Origin: Caenorhabditis remanei
Taxonomy: Eukaryota; Nematoda; Chromadorea; Rhabditida; Rhabditidae
Reading direction: 5' to 3'
Assembly: GCF_010183535.1 (NCBI RefSeq)
Contig: NC_071331.1
Coordinates: forward strand, 7,626,001-7,690,000
Length of the DNA stretch: 64,000 bases
Shown: positions 21,679-33,219 of the stretch, one piece after another
Numbering within the stretch: the first letter of the stretch is position 1
Layout: the number at the start of each line of letters is the position of its first letter
Position numbers and translations under genes: made by a program
The notes under the pieces: model-generated
Seen by the model: only the letters and a program-made list of their open reading frames with translations
The model's database searches: none
What the model was told of the DNA's origin: nothing

Positions 21679-21699
21679 TGCAATGTACGCTATAATTTT
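21679..21699 (+). ncRNA. candidate 21U-RNA, core 21633-21640
   Basis: TAAT start element at spacing 39. TGTT at 36 is also possible. In the duplicate near 9908 the core has decayed (CAGTTTCA). Confidence 0.48.
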
Positions 21700-21943
21700 C
21701 ACCAATAAAACAAACAAACTGTACATAAAGTTTACAATTATCAAGAACTCCTTCTGAAAATTCTGAAAATTACAAAAATGATTATGTTTCAAGAAACTTA
21801 TTGAAAAAATTATTTCGTTGATTACTACTCGAAAATATTGAAAATTTGGAAGTTCAAAAAAATCCAAGATCATCCTTAAATCTTGAATCTCCTTTCTGTT
21901 TCATATCAGTTATTTAATTTGATATTTTTTCTTCTATTTATGT

Positions 21944-21964
21944 TTTTTCTGTTTTCTTTCACAT
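21944..21964 (+). ncRNA. candidate 21U-RNA, core 21896-21903
   Basis: TGTT start element at spacing 41. TATT lies at spacing 35. Confidence 0.42.
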
Positions 21965-22005
21965 CAAACCTTGACTTGTTTGCCAGCATGTGATATCCTA
22001 GGTAT

Positions 22006-22331
22006 CATAGGTGTACGGAATGACATTTTTCCATTTCCGGAATCCGAAATTCGAAATGATTCGATAAATTTGCAAGGCCAAGACATTTTTTCGAGTGTTT
22101 TTAATGATAAATAAAGTTTAAAACTACTTTTGAGGATCAAAACCGAAAAAGAATTGCTATAGTTGTCTTTTAAACTTAAAAAACATTAAATTTTCAATTT
22201 CTGGATTCCGGAAAACGGAAACTCAAAAAACCGGAATGAAAATTTTCATTTTCCGGAATCCGGAACCGGAACCTGAATGTCAAAAAACCCGGAATTCCGT
22301 AATTTCGGAATCCAGAATCCGGACAACTATG
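22006..22331. mobile_element. CCGGAA-rich hAT-like element, 326 bp
   Basis: Ends CATAGGTGTACGG and the inverse of CATAGTTGTCCGG, with 8-bp target duplication CTAGGTAT (21998-22005, 22332-22339). The empty site CCTAGGTATACTCC is present at about 34150. Confidence 0.75.
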
Positions 22332-22619
22332 CTAGGTATGTATACTCCATAGGGATTGTATAACGGAAAACAACCTAATAACCTAACTAACATCGCAAAT
22401 ACTTATAACAAGTATTGATAAATTTCAGTTTGAGAACATCGTCGCTAAATGAATTTCGATGTGAAATTTAAGAAACATAAATAGTTTTTCGACGCGGTTT
22501 CATTGGGCAGATTTATAAAACCAAACTTTTTCGGCCTTAATAAGTCTATGTGAAGTCCTGTAGTTTTTATTTGGTAAATTGTTTTATTATTTCTACTCGC
22601 TGATAGTTTATTTCAGATA

Positions 22620-22640
22620 CTTGTCTAGATACTCGGGCAA
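22620..22640 (-). ncRNA. candidate 21U-RNA, core 22678-22685
   Basis: TAAT start element, spacing 38. The duplicate near 10564 has TGAAACGG, a decayed core. Confidence 0.48.
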
Positions 22641-23733
22641 TTATTTGTAAAGCAAAACATAGAACTCACAAAGACACTGAAACAGAAAAACGATTGATTA
22701 ATTCATCATGTTTTTCTCTTTTCTTTTAACTTGATGACTTCGATCCCTACTTGAAAGGTAGATAGTTGTGGTCTGATTGAATTTCCCTTCATAAAACTTG
22801 TTAGTGAGATTATATGTGAACCAAGTCTGCCTACCGCGAAAATTAAGCCCTACTTTAATTGATAATTCTGACATATTGTTTTGCATTAGTTTTTATTTCT
22901 GAAAATTATCAATTTTTCCGTTCCATTGACCACTCTTGTATCGGCACAGAAAGTTTAACACCAATTCATAGAAAAATCTAGATGCAAACGTTTTTGTTGT
23001 TTTAATGCTCATATTTACTTTTTCTCACATCGATCGTATCAGTGATATCAGAACTCTTATGAGGTATACTCCATAGGGATTGTAAAGAGGAAAACAACCG
23101 AATAACTTAACTGATATTGTAAATACTATTCTGTTATAACAAGTAGCAAGTATTGATAAATTCCACTCTGAGATTATTGTCGTTATCGAGAAGGTGTATG
23201 TTGTGAAGTATAAGATAACTCATTTTTGATTGTAATATTTCAACACGTTAACAATTTTTTTCAGATTCACGTTTAGTATTTTTAGGGTTCTTTTTTGTGA
23301 AAACTAGTATTTAGTATATAAACTTGGTTTCATCTTCTTTTCCAATTTTTTAAAAACGTTTATTGGTTTTGTTTTGCGAATAATCAGTGTTCAAAACGAC
23401 AAGAACTTATAAAAACACTGAAACACGAAACCTTTCAATTCATTCATTTTTTGTTCCTGTTACACTTTCTTGATATAACTTTTACCATGTTTTGAAGAAA
23501 GATTGTTCCTGATCGCACGCGTGTTGCTTTATAAAATCCATCCTTGTGAAATTCTATACTGAACCCCACTACTGCGAGAAAGTATCCAAACCTTACATCA
23601 ATACTCTGTTAGTCGTTCTTATCAATGATCTTACTGGATACTGTTTGTCATACCTTCAGAAAATAGCACTTTTCAGTTTCACAAGTCACTCTTGTTTTGG
23701 CAATTTCGAACTCTCAATAATTCGCGGTAAAAC

Positions 23734-23829
23734 CAGACTTGTCAAAAATCGGGCCGGGGCTGAGATTTTTTTTCGGCCCGGGCTGAGATTTTTCCTGATT
23801 TTGGACAGGCCCGGCCCGTGACAAGTCTG
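23734..23829. mobile_element. GC-rich hAT-like element, 96 bp
   Basis: Ends CAGACTTGTCA and TGACAAGTCTG around GGGCCGG-type repeats, with 8-bp target duplication GGTAAAAC (23726-23733, 23830-23837). Confidence 0.8.
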
Positions 23830-24203
23830 GGTAAAACGACTGAAAAAAATTTAAAACAAGAACTTCTTTTAACTGGGAAACATCTACCTCGCAAGTACGG
23901 ATCGTATTTATCAAATGAGAAAAACAGAAAAATAATATAAGTTTCCCGGTTTCAGTTTTTCTGTAATTCTTTATTCCACTACTCTATAGTACTTCGACCA
24001 CCAATTGATGTTTCTTTCTAAATTTCGGAAACACTTTGTTTTAAAACTTTCTGTGCAGTTATGATTTTGTAGTAGATATCTAGTTACCTCACGGTCAGAA
24101 CTTAAGAATTCATTTCATACTTTTCCGGATCGCCATTATTTTCATCTCGTCAACAATACTGTTTCTTGTAACAGTAATCTAGTTTTTCTTATTTTGCTTT
24201 CAT

Positions 24204-24224
24204 TCATCGAACACACCGTAGATT
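24204..24224 (+). ncRNA. candidate 21U-RNA, variant core CTGTTTCT
   Basis: Core 24159-24166. CATT start element at spacing 38. The paralogue with core 11330-11337 has CATT (T at 11375) at spacing 38. A third copy near 34561 has lost the leading C. Confidence 0.33.
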
Positions 24225-24307
24225 TTTCCCGCGAGTTTTCCTGATTATTCATTTCTTCTGTTTCACTTTGTGGAGATCTCCCAAATTGAGGATTTCTCTT
24301 TCTATAG

Positions 24308-24328
24308 TAAATGTGCGACTCGTCCATG
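24308..24328 (+). ncRNA. candidate 21U-RNA, core 24258-24265
   Basis: TAGT start element at spacing 43. Nothing at 38-40. Confidence 0.36.
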
Positions 24329-24554
24329 ACCACTGTGATAAGTTTATTGACCATAAAAGCAAGAGGGCTAGGAAAAGAAATCGTATATCAACACCGTTTC
24401 ATTAGGTTTTCAAGTACACAGTTTCCGAGTGCAATACGCTAATACTACGACATTCGCAATTGAGATTTCTCTACTTAAGATTAATCGTCCGAAGACTAAC
24501 ATAAATCTAACAATGACTGAAACTGAAGCCTCACTTTTTTCTTCACGGCTATAA

Positions 24555-24562
24555 CTGTTTCA
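24555..24562 (+). promoter_or_regulatory. 21U-type core, poorly placed start
   Basis: Exact core, but the nearest downstream start element is CGAT at spacing 47 (T at 24609). Possibly inactive. Confidence 0.33.
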
Positions 24563-24942
24563 GACAATTAATGAAGTCGAGGTAGTTCCAGTTCCGAATT
24601 CTGACCGATTCATTTAGTTGTTATGTAGGACTCCCCATTTGGTGTAGAAAACTTTTGTAAAGTAAGAAAGACGTAATTTTTTTAAACCCACTCATGAGGA
24701 TTTGATTGAAGATTACAAACTATTTTCAATATCTTTGGCGAGTGAAACACAAACTTTTTTGTATCCAATCCGTCTGTTTTTCAAGCAAGCTGAAAATTTA
24801 TCATAAGAGTTCCTGACACATTATCAAACTAATTTACCCTCATGTAAGCTTTCAATCCACTTTTCCATCAATCGTATTTTTTATTTATTCATTTCCTGTT
24901 TCATGCATTTGATTTCTATTCCGTCTTAAATTGGAATATCGT

Positions 24943-24963
24943 TATTGACCTTATTAGTTCAAA
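24943..24963 (+). ncRNA. candidate 21U-RNA, core 24896-24903
   Basis: CGTT start element, spacing 40 (TATT at 43). One of three duplicates with conserved core and start but diverged 21-mer. Confidence 0.57.
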
Positions 24964-25606
24964 ATCATTATGAATATTTTGACCATATGTATCGATCAAT
25001 GGGTACTTACCAATATGGAAACAACAGTAGTTTTGATAAGCAAAACGCCCAAAATACATCGCACTGTTCCAAATTGAAAATTAAAACTAACTAACCAAAC
25101 AACTTTAGTTACACTGTTTCTGAAAAGTGATTTGAAATAGTTACCAAAATATCTAATAGTAAGATGATGCTTTAAGTATTGTTAATCAGTATTCTCCAAT
25201 TAGCTTTTACCGTTTCTTGAATAGAATTTATATTTTTATTTATTTTTGTTCTATCGTTTAAAATCTTCCTGTCGTCATTTGGAACTTCTCAATATCACAT
25301 TTTTTCAGGTTGAAAACCGACACATCTCCTTCAGTAAGTTGGACTTCACTTTATCTCAAGGACTTCATTTTATCATTCAACATTTTTTAAACGCGGTCAT
25401 TGTAAGAGTTATAACTAGACCATTAGAATTTCACAAAGTTTCCCATTCCTCATCGAATTCCACTGTTTCCAAAACCTGACATCAATAATGTGGTTAGCTG
25501 GAAACTTCCGTATTTTTATTAGAAACTTGTATAATTCAAAAAATATGCAATATCACTGTACTCAATGTTTCAACTCTATTCATTCAAAGGGCCGAACACA
25601 ATAAAG

Positions 25607-25929
25607 CAGACTTGCAACGGGCCGGGCCGGGCCGGGCCGGGCCGGAATGAAAATTTCCAGGGGCCGGCCCGGCCCGGCCCGGTCGACCCGGAAGTTCAGT
25701 ACTGAAAAAAATTCAAAATTTTTTTTTCGAAAATTTCCAGATTTTTTTGAAAAATATTTCTTAAAAACAATTTTTTGTAGGTTTCGAAGGTTTTTGAAAA
25801 ATATACTTCAGGAAAAATATGAAAAATTTTCAGAAAATAAATGTTTGGAAAAAAAATTGTAGTGAAAAAAGTTCAAAAATTCAAATCCGGGCCCACTGGG
25901 CCGGGCCGGCCCGGAATCTTGCAAGTCTG
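25607..25929. mobile_element. GC-rich hAT-like element, 323 bp
   Basis: Ends CAGACTTGCAA and TTGCAAGTCTG, inner (GGGCC)n, AT-rich middle, and 8-bp target duplication CAATAAAG (25599-25606, 25930-25937). Confidence 0.8.
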
Positions 25930-25990
25930 CAATAAAGTGAACTACTGTTTCGGATATTTCACTAGAGAGTGAACTTGGTCGTGTGTTCAA

Positions 25991-26011
25991 TCGAGGTAAT
26001 TGTCAAAAATT
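25991..26011 (+). ncRNA. candidate 21U-RNA, variant core CTGTTTCG
   Basis: Core 25945-25952. CAAT start element at spacing 39, conserved in the duplicates at 30099 and 35530. Confidence 0.42.
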
Positions 26012-26106
26012 TGAATGAAGAGTTGATAAGAAGGAACATTTTTTGAATTGCAAAGTCTTTATTGCGGTTTTCAAAGTAGATCAATCTGATTTACTTCTAG
26101 AATCTA

Positions 26107-26114
26107 CTGTTTCA
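26107..26114 (+). promoter_or_regulatory. 21U-type core, start element lost
   Basis: Exact core in CTACTGTTTCATTGG, duplicate of cores 3098, 12426 and 30279. The homologous CGAT has changed to GAAG, and no YRNT lies at 36-44 nt. Confidence 0.35.
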
Positions 26115-26479
26115 TTGGATTTACAATACGTAATTATTTTTTTGTGAAATTAGAAGTTCGGTTTTTTCCACACTGTATTACCAACTTTTTTAAACAGTTT
26201 ATTTCCTCAAATTCGAAATAGAACATATAATTTTTAATTTGGAGTGTAAGCTTGTCAGAATATTCATTAAGCTCTAGCATTTTCTTTTGAAATTTTGTCT
26301 GTCTTCCACTAAACTTACAGAAAATTTACAGTTTCTGACTAACCATACCTAGATAACAGTATGAGGAGAGATGATCGGTGGTTCTTCGTGCACAGATGCA
26401 TACATGAAGCATGTGGGTAGACATTTAGAACTCTCTGTTTCATTCACTCTAAATAATCATTGGGATTCTTTCCTTACGC

Positions 26480-26500
26480 TGTCAGCTTAATAGTAAATCC
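26480..26500 (+). ncRNA. candidate 21U-RNA, core 26435-26442
   Basis: CGCT start element, spacing 38. The duplicate with core 37869 has CGCT at exactly the same spacing. Confidence 0.57.
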
Positions 26501-26720
26501 AGTATTAATATTTGATTTCAATGTTTCTAAAATTGCAACTACAACAGAGAGAATGTGTTTTCGATGTAGACACTTCGTTATATTTTTGGTCTTCTCCTAC
26601 TATTACATTCATTATAAAAAAACGACTGTTTCTAAAGTTCTGTATGATAACACCAATCTGCAGAAACAATTAGTGGACTTTCTCCTACTATAATTCGAAT
26701 TCTTCCGTTGTCAACAAATA

Positions 26721-26939
26721 CCGTAAAACCTCTAATAGAGTTGCCCCCAAAAAAGTTTGTTTAGCGCGGTATATCTTTTTTATCAAAGGAGATATCAAAA
26801 AGTTGTCAACTGACAAAATATAGCTGAGTACTTATAAAATAGATCTTCAGTTGGAAAAAATTTGATAGCTCTCAAGGTAGTTGAGATATTGTTCACCAAA
26901 CTCTTGCTACTAGGGGCAACTCTATTAGAGGTTTTACGG
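26721..26939. mobile_element. TA-flanked palindromic MITE, 219 bp
   Basis: Ends CCGTAAAACCTCTAATAGAG and inverse, with TA on both sides. Related ends (CCGTAAAAACTGTATTAGAG) occur on the element at 50682-50935. Tc1/mariner-type size and target, non-coding. Confidence 0.75.
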
Positions 26940-27007
26940 TAAGTAAACGCAGCGCTTTTCATATCAGAAATATTGTTTTTACTGCTTCTGATGTTTTATA
27001 TCAGACC

Positions 27008-27079
27008 CACGGCCTCCAGCGGAGGCCCTCTCAAAGTACTGTGCGCAGTGCATTGAGAGGGCCTCCGCTGGAGGCCGTG
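27008..27079. mobile_element. 72-bp near-perfect hairpin element, copy 2
   Basis: Identical to 21295-21366, flanked by CAGACC on both sides. Paralogous uninserted sites with AGACCT are at about 29288 and 38240. Confidence 0.75.
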
Positions 27080-27172
27080 CAGACCTAAAAACCCTAATTT
27101 ATTATTTGTTTTGAAGGAGTGGTCTGTTTCACTGTCCCCATATGTATTCAACGAGACTTTCGGGTTCTCTGA

Positions 27173-27193
27173 TATGAAGGGAGAGTTAATAGA
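27173..27193 (+). ncRNA. candidate 21U-RNA, core 27124-27131
   Basis: TGAT start element, spacing 42. Duplicates with cores 29329 and 38297 have TGGT and TGAT at the same spacing. Confidence 0.45.
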
Positions 27194-27449
27194 AGAAGTG
27201 AAAACACAAAAATGATTGTTCAGGTTCCCGAGTTCATCACGTCCACTTTCTCAGAAGCTCTTTAAGAGCTTACTGTTACACTAATCTCTTTTTTTGATAG
27301 GTCTGAGGTTTTAGCAGTTGAATATTTGCCTTCTCTGTAAATTGTTCCAGCAGCTAGTCGAAAGGTTCCCTGCCACCATATTTTCACCGTTTCATCAAGT
27401 CCCAATTTGAATACAATTTTTTTGGGCTTTCGGTTGAACCATTATTTCT

Positions 27450-29280
27450 AAGTTCCTCCCACGCCATCCCTTCCGTTCACTTATTAAAATAGACGGACCC
27501 TGCTCTTCCTATCCCAACTAACAAATTGTGAAAAAGACGCAGTAGTCGAAAAATCGAAAAAAATCCTGAAAACTATCAGTTTAGCAGGTTTGTGAAACAT
27601 GATCTTTCAGAAAAATTCCTGCTTTGCTAGTTTCATTTTTCAACCTATCCGTTACTCCTATTCGGGAAAATCTGAAAATTTCTGATTTTATAGCATTAGT
27701 AGAGGTGAAACCCTAAATATAATCATTGTTGTCATGTGGATAGTCATAACATGAAAATCGTGAAACAGAAAGATTACGAATGTTTATTTTTGAGTCATGA
27801 ATCTGAACTGGTTTGAAATGTATAATTAAACTATACAGTTCGTCCAATATTAATAGAACCCCTCGATTTAGGGTTTCCAGACAGAACCAGTACAGATACG
27901 AAAAATCTGTGATGACCATTCGATTCAGGATTTGAAGATACCTCAGGGTCATATTATTATGATTCTATCACTTTTCTCAGAAGCGAACCACCAAAAAGTC
28001 ACATTTTCAGCCTTATAATATTAATAGGTCCACCTCGAAAATTGAATTTGTTAATGATTTTAAAAAAATGTATTGGAAAACTTTTTTAATGATAGAAACA
28101 TAGTAAATCCCTATTAGAAAAACAAAGGTCTCCCTGATCTTGAGCAATTTCTGAGACAGTACTATTTTAATCTGTTATCATTTGTACATCCGGAAATTTT
28201 TATAACTGTCCTATATATCGATGAAAATCATTATCAACCATTATCATTGTTGTTTCAATATTTTCACAAAACAGTGGAATTTATGACGACTTCAGATGTA
28301 TGCAAAAACCCTACCTTTTTTTTCAAAACTTGAGTGTTTTTTTCCGTTTTTTCTTGGAAACGTGATTTCCTGACAGTTTTTTTTGTTTCATCATTGAGAG
28401 CATCGAGAATCATTGAAAAAAGAATTAATTCAGATTTAGTTGATATACGTAGCTCTCTAAATACCAAAACTGAGAAAAATTATCTGGAAATTGAGGGTGG
28501 CAGAAAACAGTAGCAACTGATTACAGAATTTCGGTGCATCAAAATTTTGAAAACCATGCCGACTTCGAAACTTTTAATACTTCCACAGGAACGGAGAGAA
28601 GACATGAAATTTGTGAAACTGCAACTAAATCAAATATTCAAATATGAATGCCGGTGATAGTTTACAGAGTTGTAACATCAGATCCCCTAAATCAACCTCA
28701 AAAATTACAACTTTTCCAGAACAACAATTTTCTGTAAGTAAAGAAACTGGAGGTGTCCCATGTTTTGAGAATATTTTGAGACAGTACTAATTAAAAATTT
28801 GCAAAAATGCTATTATCGATTTATAGGGGTTCGCCTTTTCTTTTCTGAATCTTATGAAACTGTATCAGAACAAATATTCATTTCATAAGTAAAAAACCTC
28901 AAGAAGTTCTTCAAAATGTATATTTTCTTTAGCATCTCATATCCATCTACCTAGCTCAAAAAATCGACCGAAAGAAAGTTGTCAATGTTATCATGAGCGG
29001 TTAAAAATATCAACTTTTCCAATGTTTTAATTTGCGTTTCATCTAGATTACAATTTTCTTATTAAATTTTTGTAGCTGGAAAGTTTCAAACCAAGGTTTT
29101 TAGGTAAACTTTTGAAGTGTCGAGCAGAGCTGTGCGGAATTCCTTCTTCCTTTTTCCTGCTTCCTTTTTGAAAATTTACGTTCCTTCTTCCTATAATTCG
29201 AATTTCCCCGCTGACAACAAAAAATTAAATTGAGCGCTTTTCATACCAAAAAAAAAAGAAAATATCTGCTTCTGATGTTT
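27450..29280. repeat. duplication F copy 2 and AT-rich DNA
   Basis: 28560-29060 matches duplication F; 27465-27530 matches the CCATCCCTTCCGTTCA(C/T)TTATT block found at 39225 and 39833. No gene seen. Confidence 0.5.
27702..27722 (-). ncRNA. candidate 21U-RNA, core 27761-27768
   Basis: TGAT start element, spacing 39. The only exact minus core between 22.7 and 31.5 kb. Confidence 0.48.
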
Positions 29281-29377
29281 TATATTAGACCTAAAAACCC
29301 TAATTTATAATTTATTCAAAAGAGTAGTCTGTTTCACTTTCCCCATATGTATTTTACGAGACGTTCGGGTTTTCTGG

Positions 29378-29398
29378 TATGAAGGTTGAGGTTTCGTA
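29378..29398 (+). ncRNA. candidate 21U-RNA, core 29329-29336
   Basis: TGGT start element, spacing 42, as in the duplicates with cores 27124 and 38297. Confidence 0.43.
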
Positions 29399-29740
29399 AA
29401 AAAGTAAAAAAGCACAAAGATTGTGGTGTTGAGGTGCCCGAGTTCATCACAGCCACGTCCTGAGAAGCTCTTAAAGAGCTGACTGTTACACTAATCTCTT
29501 TTTGTGATAGGTCTGTGGTTGTAAAGAGGGGCGCCGCGCTCTCCCAATGGAAAAAGGGCGGAGCCAGTCTTCTCCGGCTCTTCCTCTTAGTGTTGGGACG
29601 CTTAGAGAAGAGGGGTTAAAGAGAAGGAAGAAGCCAGACATAGTCTGGGTTCTACCGAAAAACAAAAGCCATACTGATTGGGATAATATAGTTAGCTGGA
29701 AACTCCAGTAAGTATAACAAAACTGAAAGTACTAAACTGC

Positions 29741-30068
29741 CGACACGGGCCGGCTCGTAACTCGCGTCAAAAGGCAATGTTATGAGCTGAAAAATATACC
29801 AAATTGTGGATCTCGACAAGTTCTATGTCCGTGACCTACTACGGGCTGGATGTTTATTCGTTAATGTGCCGCGGGCCTGGTTAGAATCGCTTTTTGGCCA
29901 TTTTCGCGTTTTTTGGCACTTTTTCCCGGCCCGCGGCACATTAACGGATAGCCATCCGGCCCGTAGTAGGTCACGGACATAGAACTCGTCGAGATCTACA
30001 TTTCGGTATATTTTTCAGCCCATGATATTCATTTTGACGCGAGTTACGAGCCGGCCCGTGTCGGCCCG
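29741..30068. repeat. long imperfect palindrome, about 330 bp
   Basis: Two arms of about 145 bp (GACACGGGCCGGCTCGTAAC... left and inverse right) around a GC/AT mixed centre. The right side continues into a CGGCCCG...TTGACAAGTATG end typical of the GC-rich elements here. Could fold into a single long hairpin RNA. Just upstream, 29525-29660 is a CG/purine-rich interval I cannot classify. Confidence 0.6.
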
Positions 30069-30144
30069 TTTCGGCCCGGTTGACAAGTATGCAAAACACT
30101 GTTTCGGATGTTTAATGAGAGAGTGAGCTTGCCCGTGTGTTCAA

Positions 30145-30165
30145 TTTGATGTTCTAGGTAAACGA
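30145..30165 (+). ncRNA. candidate 21U-RNA, variant core CTGTTTCG
   Basis: Core 30099-30106, about 10 nt beyond a GC-rich palindromic insertion. CAAT start element at spacing 39. Confidence 0.42.
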
Positions 30166-30328
30166 CAAAAAAGTTGAATGAGGAGTTGATAAGAAGGAAC
30201 ATTCGGAGAAGTGCAAAAGTCCTGATTGCAGTTGTCAGAATATATCAATCTATTTTACTTCTAAACTTCTAGAACCCACTGTTTCATTGGATTTCCAATT
30301 ACGAAGTAATTATTTTTTGATATTACGA

Positions 30329-30349
30329 TGTATTTGTTTTGCTCATTTT
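30329..30349 (+). ncRNA. candidate 21U-RNA, core 30279-30286
   Basis: CGAT start element, spacing 43, the same as the paralogue with core 3098. The 21-mers differ after the first few bases. Confidence 0.42.
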
Positions 30350-31441
30350 TGCTAAAAATCTTCTTCTAGCTCTGTCAGTACCATTTTTAAAAAAATAAAT
30401 TTTTGTTTTTTTATCAATGAGCGCAGAGCGAGGACAGAGTTGGGATATGTATTCATGAGTTTCTAAAACGTTCTGTTTTACTTAGTCAAAACAAGAATTA
30501 TTTTGGTCTTTCTTGAATTCCAATAAGATTGAAATAGCTGAAAAAAGATTATTATCTTTCTCATAATTAATATCAGTACTGTAGAGTGTGGCCGCTAATA
30601 CATAAAATACGTTGCCCGAACAAATCTCATTTTCAAAACATAGAATACAAAAACTGTGAATACAAAAACTTGGTATAGCGAGTCTTTATTTTTTTGCCAA
30701 AACGGGAAATTTTAAGTTTTCGAAGACTGCTCCCTGTTCAGACCGGTGCTTAACATTTTTGGTTATTGGCCTGTTTAACAGTGACCTAATTCAAGACGGC
30801 AGACTCTTGATGACTACCATTGCCAAAAAATCGTGGCAAAGTCAAAAAAGGAACTGTTTTACAATCTTTATATTAGTACAGCAATTAAGTTAAAAGTTTA
30901 ATGTACGCTGTGTTCCACCAATTTTAACTCACAGTAACGAATACTAACACTTGGAAGACAAGAAGTATTGACAAATTTATAGAATTGACTAATTGCTGTG
31001 CTTTCGGACGCGTTGTTTAAGCTCCGGAACAGGAATGAGCAAAAGATTTTTTGTCCATCGTATTCAGAATGGTCGAATTTATCTATGAGGCAATTTGCAG
31101 CAAACTCTAAAATATTTTCTGAATGGAGTTAGCTAAAAAACATTAAATGTACTAATGTACTACGGAGCAAACTGTTAGAAACACAGATTGTCTTGGATCG
31201 AATGCAGAACAGATCATGTAGCTTGTAAAGTATTTTGTTTTTCAATTTATCTATATTCATATTTCTAGATCGAAAAGTGAAAGAAATGTTATATAGGATT
31301 ACCAGCAGATTATTAATATGTTTGTGAAACCTTCAAATATTAAATGTAGGATACTGTTCTCAATGATGAGAACAGCGACTAACTAAACGATATCTTGTCA
31401 AATTTTATTGAGATTGAATATCTTCTTATCGAAAAACGTTT

Positions 31442-31462
31442 ATGAAAAATTCATTAGCCATA
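31442..31462 (-). ncRNA. candidate 21U-RNA, core 31501-31508
   Basis: CAGT start element, spacing 39. Confidence 0.48.
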
Positions 31463-32538
31463 CTGATTGGGAGAATAACAAGTCTCTAAAGGTCTTGTAT
31501 TGAAACAGAAATCTAGACAAAGATGAAAACTATCGGGGCACAGGTTATGCTGTCAGAATTCTGAAACTTCGGTTACTCTAAATAATTACATGTATTTCAT
31601 TTTTGCCGCTAGTAATTTCATCCTAAAGTCAAAATAAAATTCGAAACAAAAATATTTCTACTGATATGAATCCACCAAATTGTTTAGAACCAAGACGGTT
31701 AGGGCAATCTTTTAAAACATGTTCACCTTTTGTACTGAAAAACCTACTGAAAAATTACAGTTTCGAACTAACTATATCTACAACAGTTTGAGTAGAGATT
31801 CAGTTGGATGTAGGATAGCCCAGATGCATTCATATAAAATGTGGGGAGACTTGTAGAACTGTTTGTTTGATTTACTTTCAATAATCGGAACAGAAAATTT
31901 TCACTATATATGACTGTTTTAAACCAAAAGTTCACAACGTTTCTCAGATTTTGAAAACTGTAATTTTTTTAATTCTAAAACTTTTCGTTTTTCCAAACTA
32001 TTTTTCCCTATAAAGGAGCCTTTTTGAATTCCGATACTTCAGACAATTCTAAGAAACTTTCATCATTGACGCATATGCACACTTAAAACCTCTATAAACG
32101 CCATAATTCCCGTTCTCCAGACTCAAAAGGAGTTTTTGTGTAGTCCTCTCGGACAAGGTTTTTGCTCAATTTCTCGTTTTTTTTCCATTTTTCCGACAGA
32201 CTGCTACCTAGAAACTCAAACTTTAGACGGTGTAGAATCTCAGTTTTCGGTTTTTTTCAAATTCCGTCAGCATACTTGCCTGAATTGAAAATCAAAAAAT
32301 ATCTCCGCTTCTCTAAGTTTTTTTAACAGTAATAATTTTATTTTTTGCTTCTGAGTTGCTATCACTCTCTCTTTAAACAGAAAACATCAAATAATAATAT
32401 GATCTCTAAACTGGTTTACAGAGAGAAATTTCAGTCGAACCAGTGCTCTAGCTCAACCATTTTTAAATAAAATGTGGATTCTTATCATCTTCTACATCAG
32501 AAACATAAAGCCGCGCTTTCTAATCGTCATGAACTGAT

Positions 32539-32559
32539 CTAATCCAAGCACATAGTCGA
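32539..32559 (-). ncRNA. candidate 21U-RNA, core 32599-32606
   Basis: TAAT start element, spacing 40. Confidence 0.48.
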
Positions 32560-33009
32560 TTAATGCCTTGCTGAAATGTGGTTCTTTCAATTAGTTTCTG
32601 AAACAGACTACTGTTATAAAACATTTCAAAACTTCTTATAAAACCTTTGAAAATCAAAAAGATTCCAGCTTCTCTCATATTTTGTAAACAGTAACTTTTC
32701 CTGGCTTAACAACTATCTTCTTGTGCAAATGTAAATTAAAATCTAGTCATCAATGTAGAAACTACCAAAGTGCAGTTGAATCCCAATTATCTACAGAATG
32801 AAACATTTTCAATTTTCCAGTATTCTAAATGACGAAATAGGCAAATCAAGTGAAACACCCTTTGATTCAAGCGGTGTTCCTATTCATTAACTTATTAGAA
32901 CTTGTTCGTAAAAATAATAAAAAAGTTCGATTGTTGATAGTAAAGATTCTCTCACCAGCCCATCTAATAATTTCATGGTTGAACAGTACCCTTATATGAA
33001 ATTTTCTTA

Positions 33010-33030
33010 TTTTCTTATTGCGCAAAAGAA
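33010..33030 (-). ncRNA. candidate 21U-RNA, core 33067-33074
   Basis: TGGT start element, spacing 37. Duplicate of the locus with core 307. Confidence 0.48.
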
Positions 33031-33111
33031 CCATGGAAAGTATGAGTTTCTCTAACGATTGGTTTCTGAAACAGTACTACTGCCAACGAAAACTTGATAA
33101 TTGAGAAAGTC

Positions 33112-33132
33112 AGAATGGTTGCACTTACGATA
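33112..33132 (-). ncRNA. candidate 21U-RNA, variant core (CGAAACAG on +)
   Basis: Core 33172-33179. Start element TGAT (minus strand) at spacing 40. The duplicate near 409 has CTGGCAAA in place of the core end, so this locus is specific to one copy. Confidence 0.3.
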
Positions 33133-33219
33133 TCAATAACCTTTGGATGATTTCCCGTTTTATGAACCTTTCGAAACAGGCAAATCTGGAAGAATCTACT
33201 TTGACGGACATTACCTTAT

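Larger units (their letters stand above)
21430..26100. repeat. segmental duplication C, copy 2
   Basis: Longest copy of the C block, with insertions at 22006-22331, 23734-23829 and 25607-25929 absent from the other copies. Carries exact 21U-type cores at 21633, 21896, 22678, 24258, 24555 and 24896 and variants at 24159 and 25945. Confidence 0.65.
26280..27450. repeat. segmental duplication E, copy 1
   Basis: Colinear with 37700-38720 and partly with 29280-29540 and 31730-31930, including the core-bearing block CTGTTTCACTGTCCCCATATG. Interrupted here by the elements at 26721 and 27008. Confidence 0.6.
30280..32760. repeat. duplication D/E copies
   Basis: 30280-31230 matches D, and 31310-31930 matches 37260-37880. 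32000-32180 has F-like text. No gene seen. Minus 21U-type cores at 31501 and 32599. Confidence 0.55.
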
